Below, piece by piece: positions 5,955-6,544 of a stretch of DNA of 6,544 nt. The notes below the pieces were generated by a model that searched no databases, was not told the DNA's origin, and saw only the letters and a list, made by a program, of their open reading frames with translations. This DNA comes from RGIG3009 sp045630765. Lineage in GTDB: Bacteria > Bacillota > Clostridia > Oscillospirales > Acutalibacteraceae. The stretch covers positions 1 to 6,544 of the forward strand of contig JAZQTM010000017.1 in the NCBI GenBank assembly GCA_045630765.1, in the 5' to 3' direction. The translations under genes were made by a program, and so were the position numbers. The stretch's first letter is position 1. Each line of letters opens with the position of its first letter.

Positions 5955-6544
5955 AAATTAAATGATAGCGTTTTAAGACGTCCGTCATTGTTTGTTTCAT
6001 AGCGTCAGTCATCGTATACAACGGCAAACGACAGTCGCCCACTTCAAATCCCATTTGGTTCATAGCTTCTTTAACGGGAATGGGGTTGACGTCCATAAAC
6101 AGCGCGTTGGCAAGTTCCAGATATTTTAACTGTAATTCCAAAGATAGCTGTACGTTTCCGTCAAGCCACGCCTGACAAATATCGTGCGTTTCCTGCGGCA
6201 ATACGTTGGAGAGGACAGAAATAACGCCCTTTCCGCCGAGTGCCAAAATCGGTACAATCTGATCGTCGTTTCCGGAATACAAGGGAAGATCACACAAGGC
6301 GGCGATTTCAGCCGTTTCCGACATATTTCCGCTTGCTTGTTTTAAGCCGACGATATTCGGAATCTTGGCAAGTTCCGCGATCGTTTTCGGTTGTAAAGTC
6401 ACACCTGTACGTGACGGTACGTTGTACAAGATGATCGGTAGATCTACCGAAGCGGCGATCTTGCTGTAATGTGCGATAAGTCCTCGTTGGGAGGTCTTGT
6501 TGTAGTAGGGGGTAACCAATAACAACCCGTCTGCACAAGTCGGA
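5953..6544 (-). CDS. dapA: 4-hydroxy-tetrahydrodipicolinate synthase DapA, 5' end missing
   Basis: Class I lyase that condenses pyruvate with aspartate semialdehyde, the first committed step to diaminopimelate and lysine. About 196 C-terminal residues are present of a family length near 290-300; the gene enters from the right edge. The frame is open to the edge, reading ADGLLLVTPYYNK near its beginning, so the TTG at 6525-6523 is an internal leucine and not a start. Catalytic residues are in place: the second Tyr of TPYYN (E. coli Tyr107), Tyr and Arg in LYNVPSRTG (Tyr133 and Arg138), and the Schiff-base lysine in VGLKQASGN (codon 6342-6340, E. coli Lys161), with the expected spacing. It is followed closely by dapB on the same strand. 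Its promoter, and any lysine riboswitch, would lie outside the window. Confidence 0.96.
   Translation of the reverse strand, partial: PTCADGLLLVTPYYNKTSQRGLIAHYSKIAASVDLPIILYNVPSRTGVTLQPKTIAELAKIPNIVGLKQASGNMSETAEIAALCDLPLYSGNDDQIVPILALGGKGVISVLSNVLPQETHDICQAWLDGNVQLSLELQLKYLELANALFMDVNPIPVKEAMNQMGFEVGDCRLPLYTMTDAMKQTMTDVLKRYHLI

Noticed and set aside
1..6544. A new defence, mobile or biosynthetic system
   Set aside because: All genes but one belong to well-known housekeeping families in common arrangements. No transposase, integrase, direct-repeat array, attachment site or unexplained long gap is present.

Overview
The window looks like an ordinary chromosomal segment of a Firmicutes bacterium, most likely an uncultured or gut-type member of the Clostridia. 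The reasons are the order clpP-clpX-lon-engB (the Bacillus/Clostridium layout, here without lonB), a small cysteine-rich DUF1540-type protein (a family I associate with Firmicutes), strong AGGAG-type ribosome binding sites, and a short-form DapB. The assignment to a lineage is inference; no rRNA or other phylogenetic marker is present.

Left part, plus strand (1-4861): protein quality control followed by ribosome assembly. The 3' part of clpP (serine peptidase of the Clp machine) is followed after 3 bases by clpX (its AAA+ unfoldase). An 83-base gap then holds a -10-like hexamer and a strong hairpin with a short T-run. Next comes lon (a second ATP-dependent protease), and after 14 bases engB/ysxC, a GTPase needed for large-subunit ribosome maturation. 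ClpXP and Lon together cover most regulated cytoplasmic proteolysis. EngB probably travels in the lon transcript.

Middle (4862-5133): about 95 bases of AT-rich spacer with a perfect TATAAT, then a 58-codon gene with a very strong ribosome binding site. It encodes a small protein with eight cysteines that resembles the DUF1540 family. A hairpin terminator that can work in both directions (5145-5177) closes it.

Right part, minus strand (5186-6544): dapA, running off the right edge, and dapB, read towards the middle and converging on the same terminator. They encode the two enzymes that commit aspartate semialdehyde to the diaminopimelate/lysine pathway, which feeds peptidoglycan and lysine synthesis. 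The dapA stop codon overlaps the dapB ribosome binding site, so the two are probably translationally coupled.

I see no mobile element, CRISPR array, tRNA, rRNA, phage gene or defence system, and no evidence of a new multi-gene system. The points worth a second look are small: the odd start of the visible ClpP, the clpX-lon leader hairpin, the DUF1540-type gene, and a variant ClpP-docking loop in ClpX.
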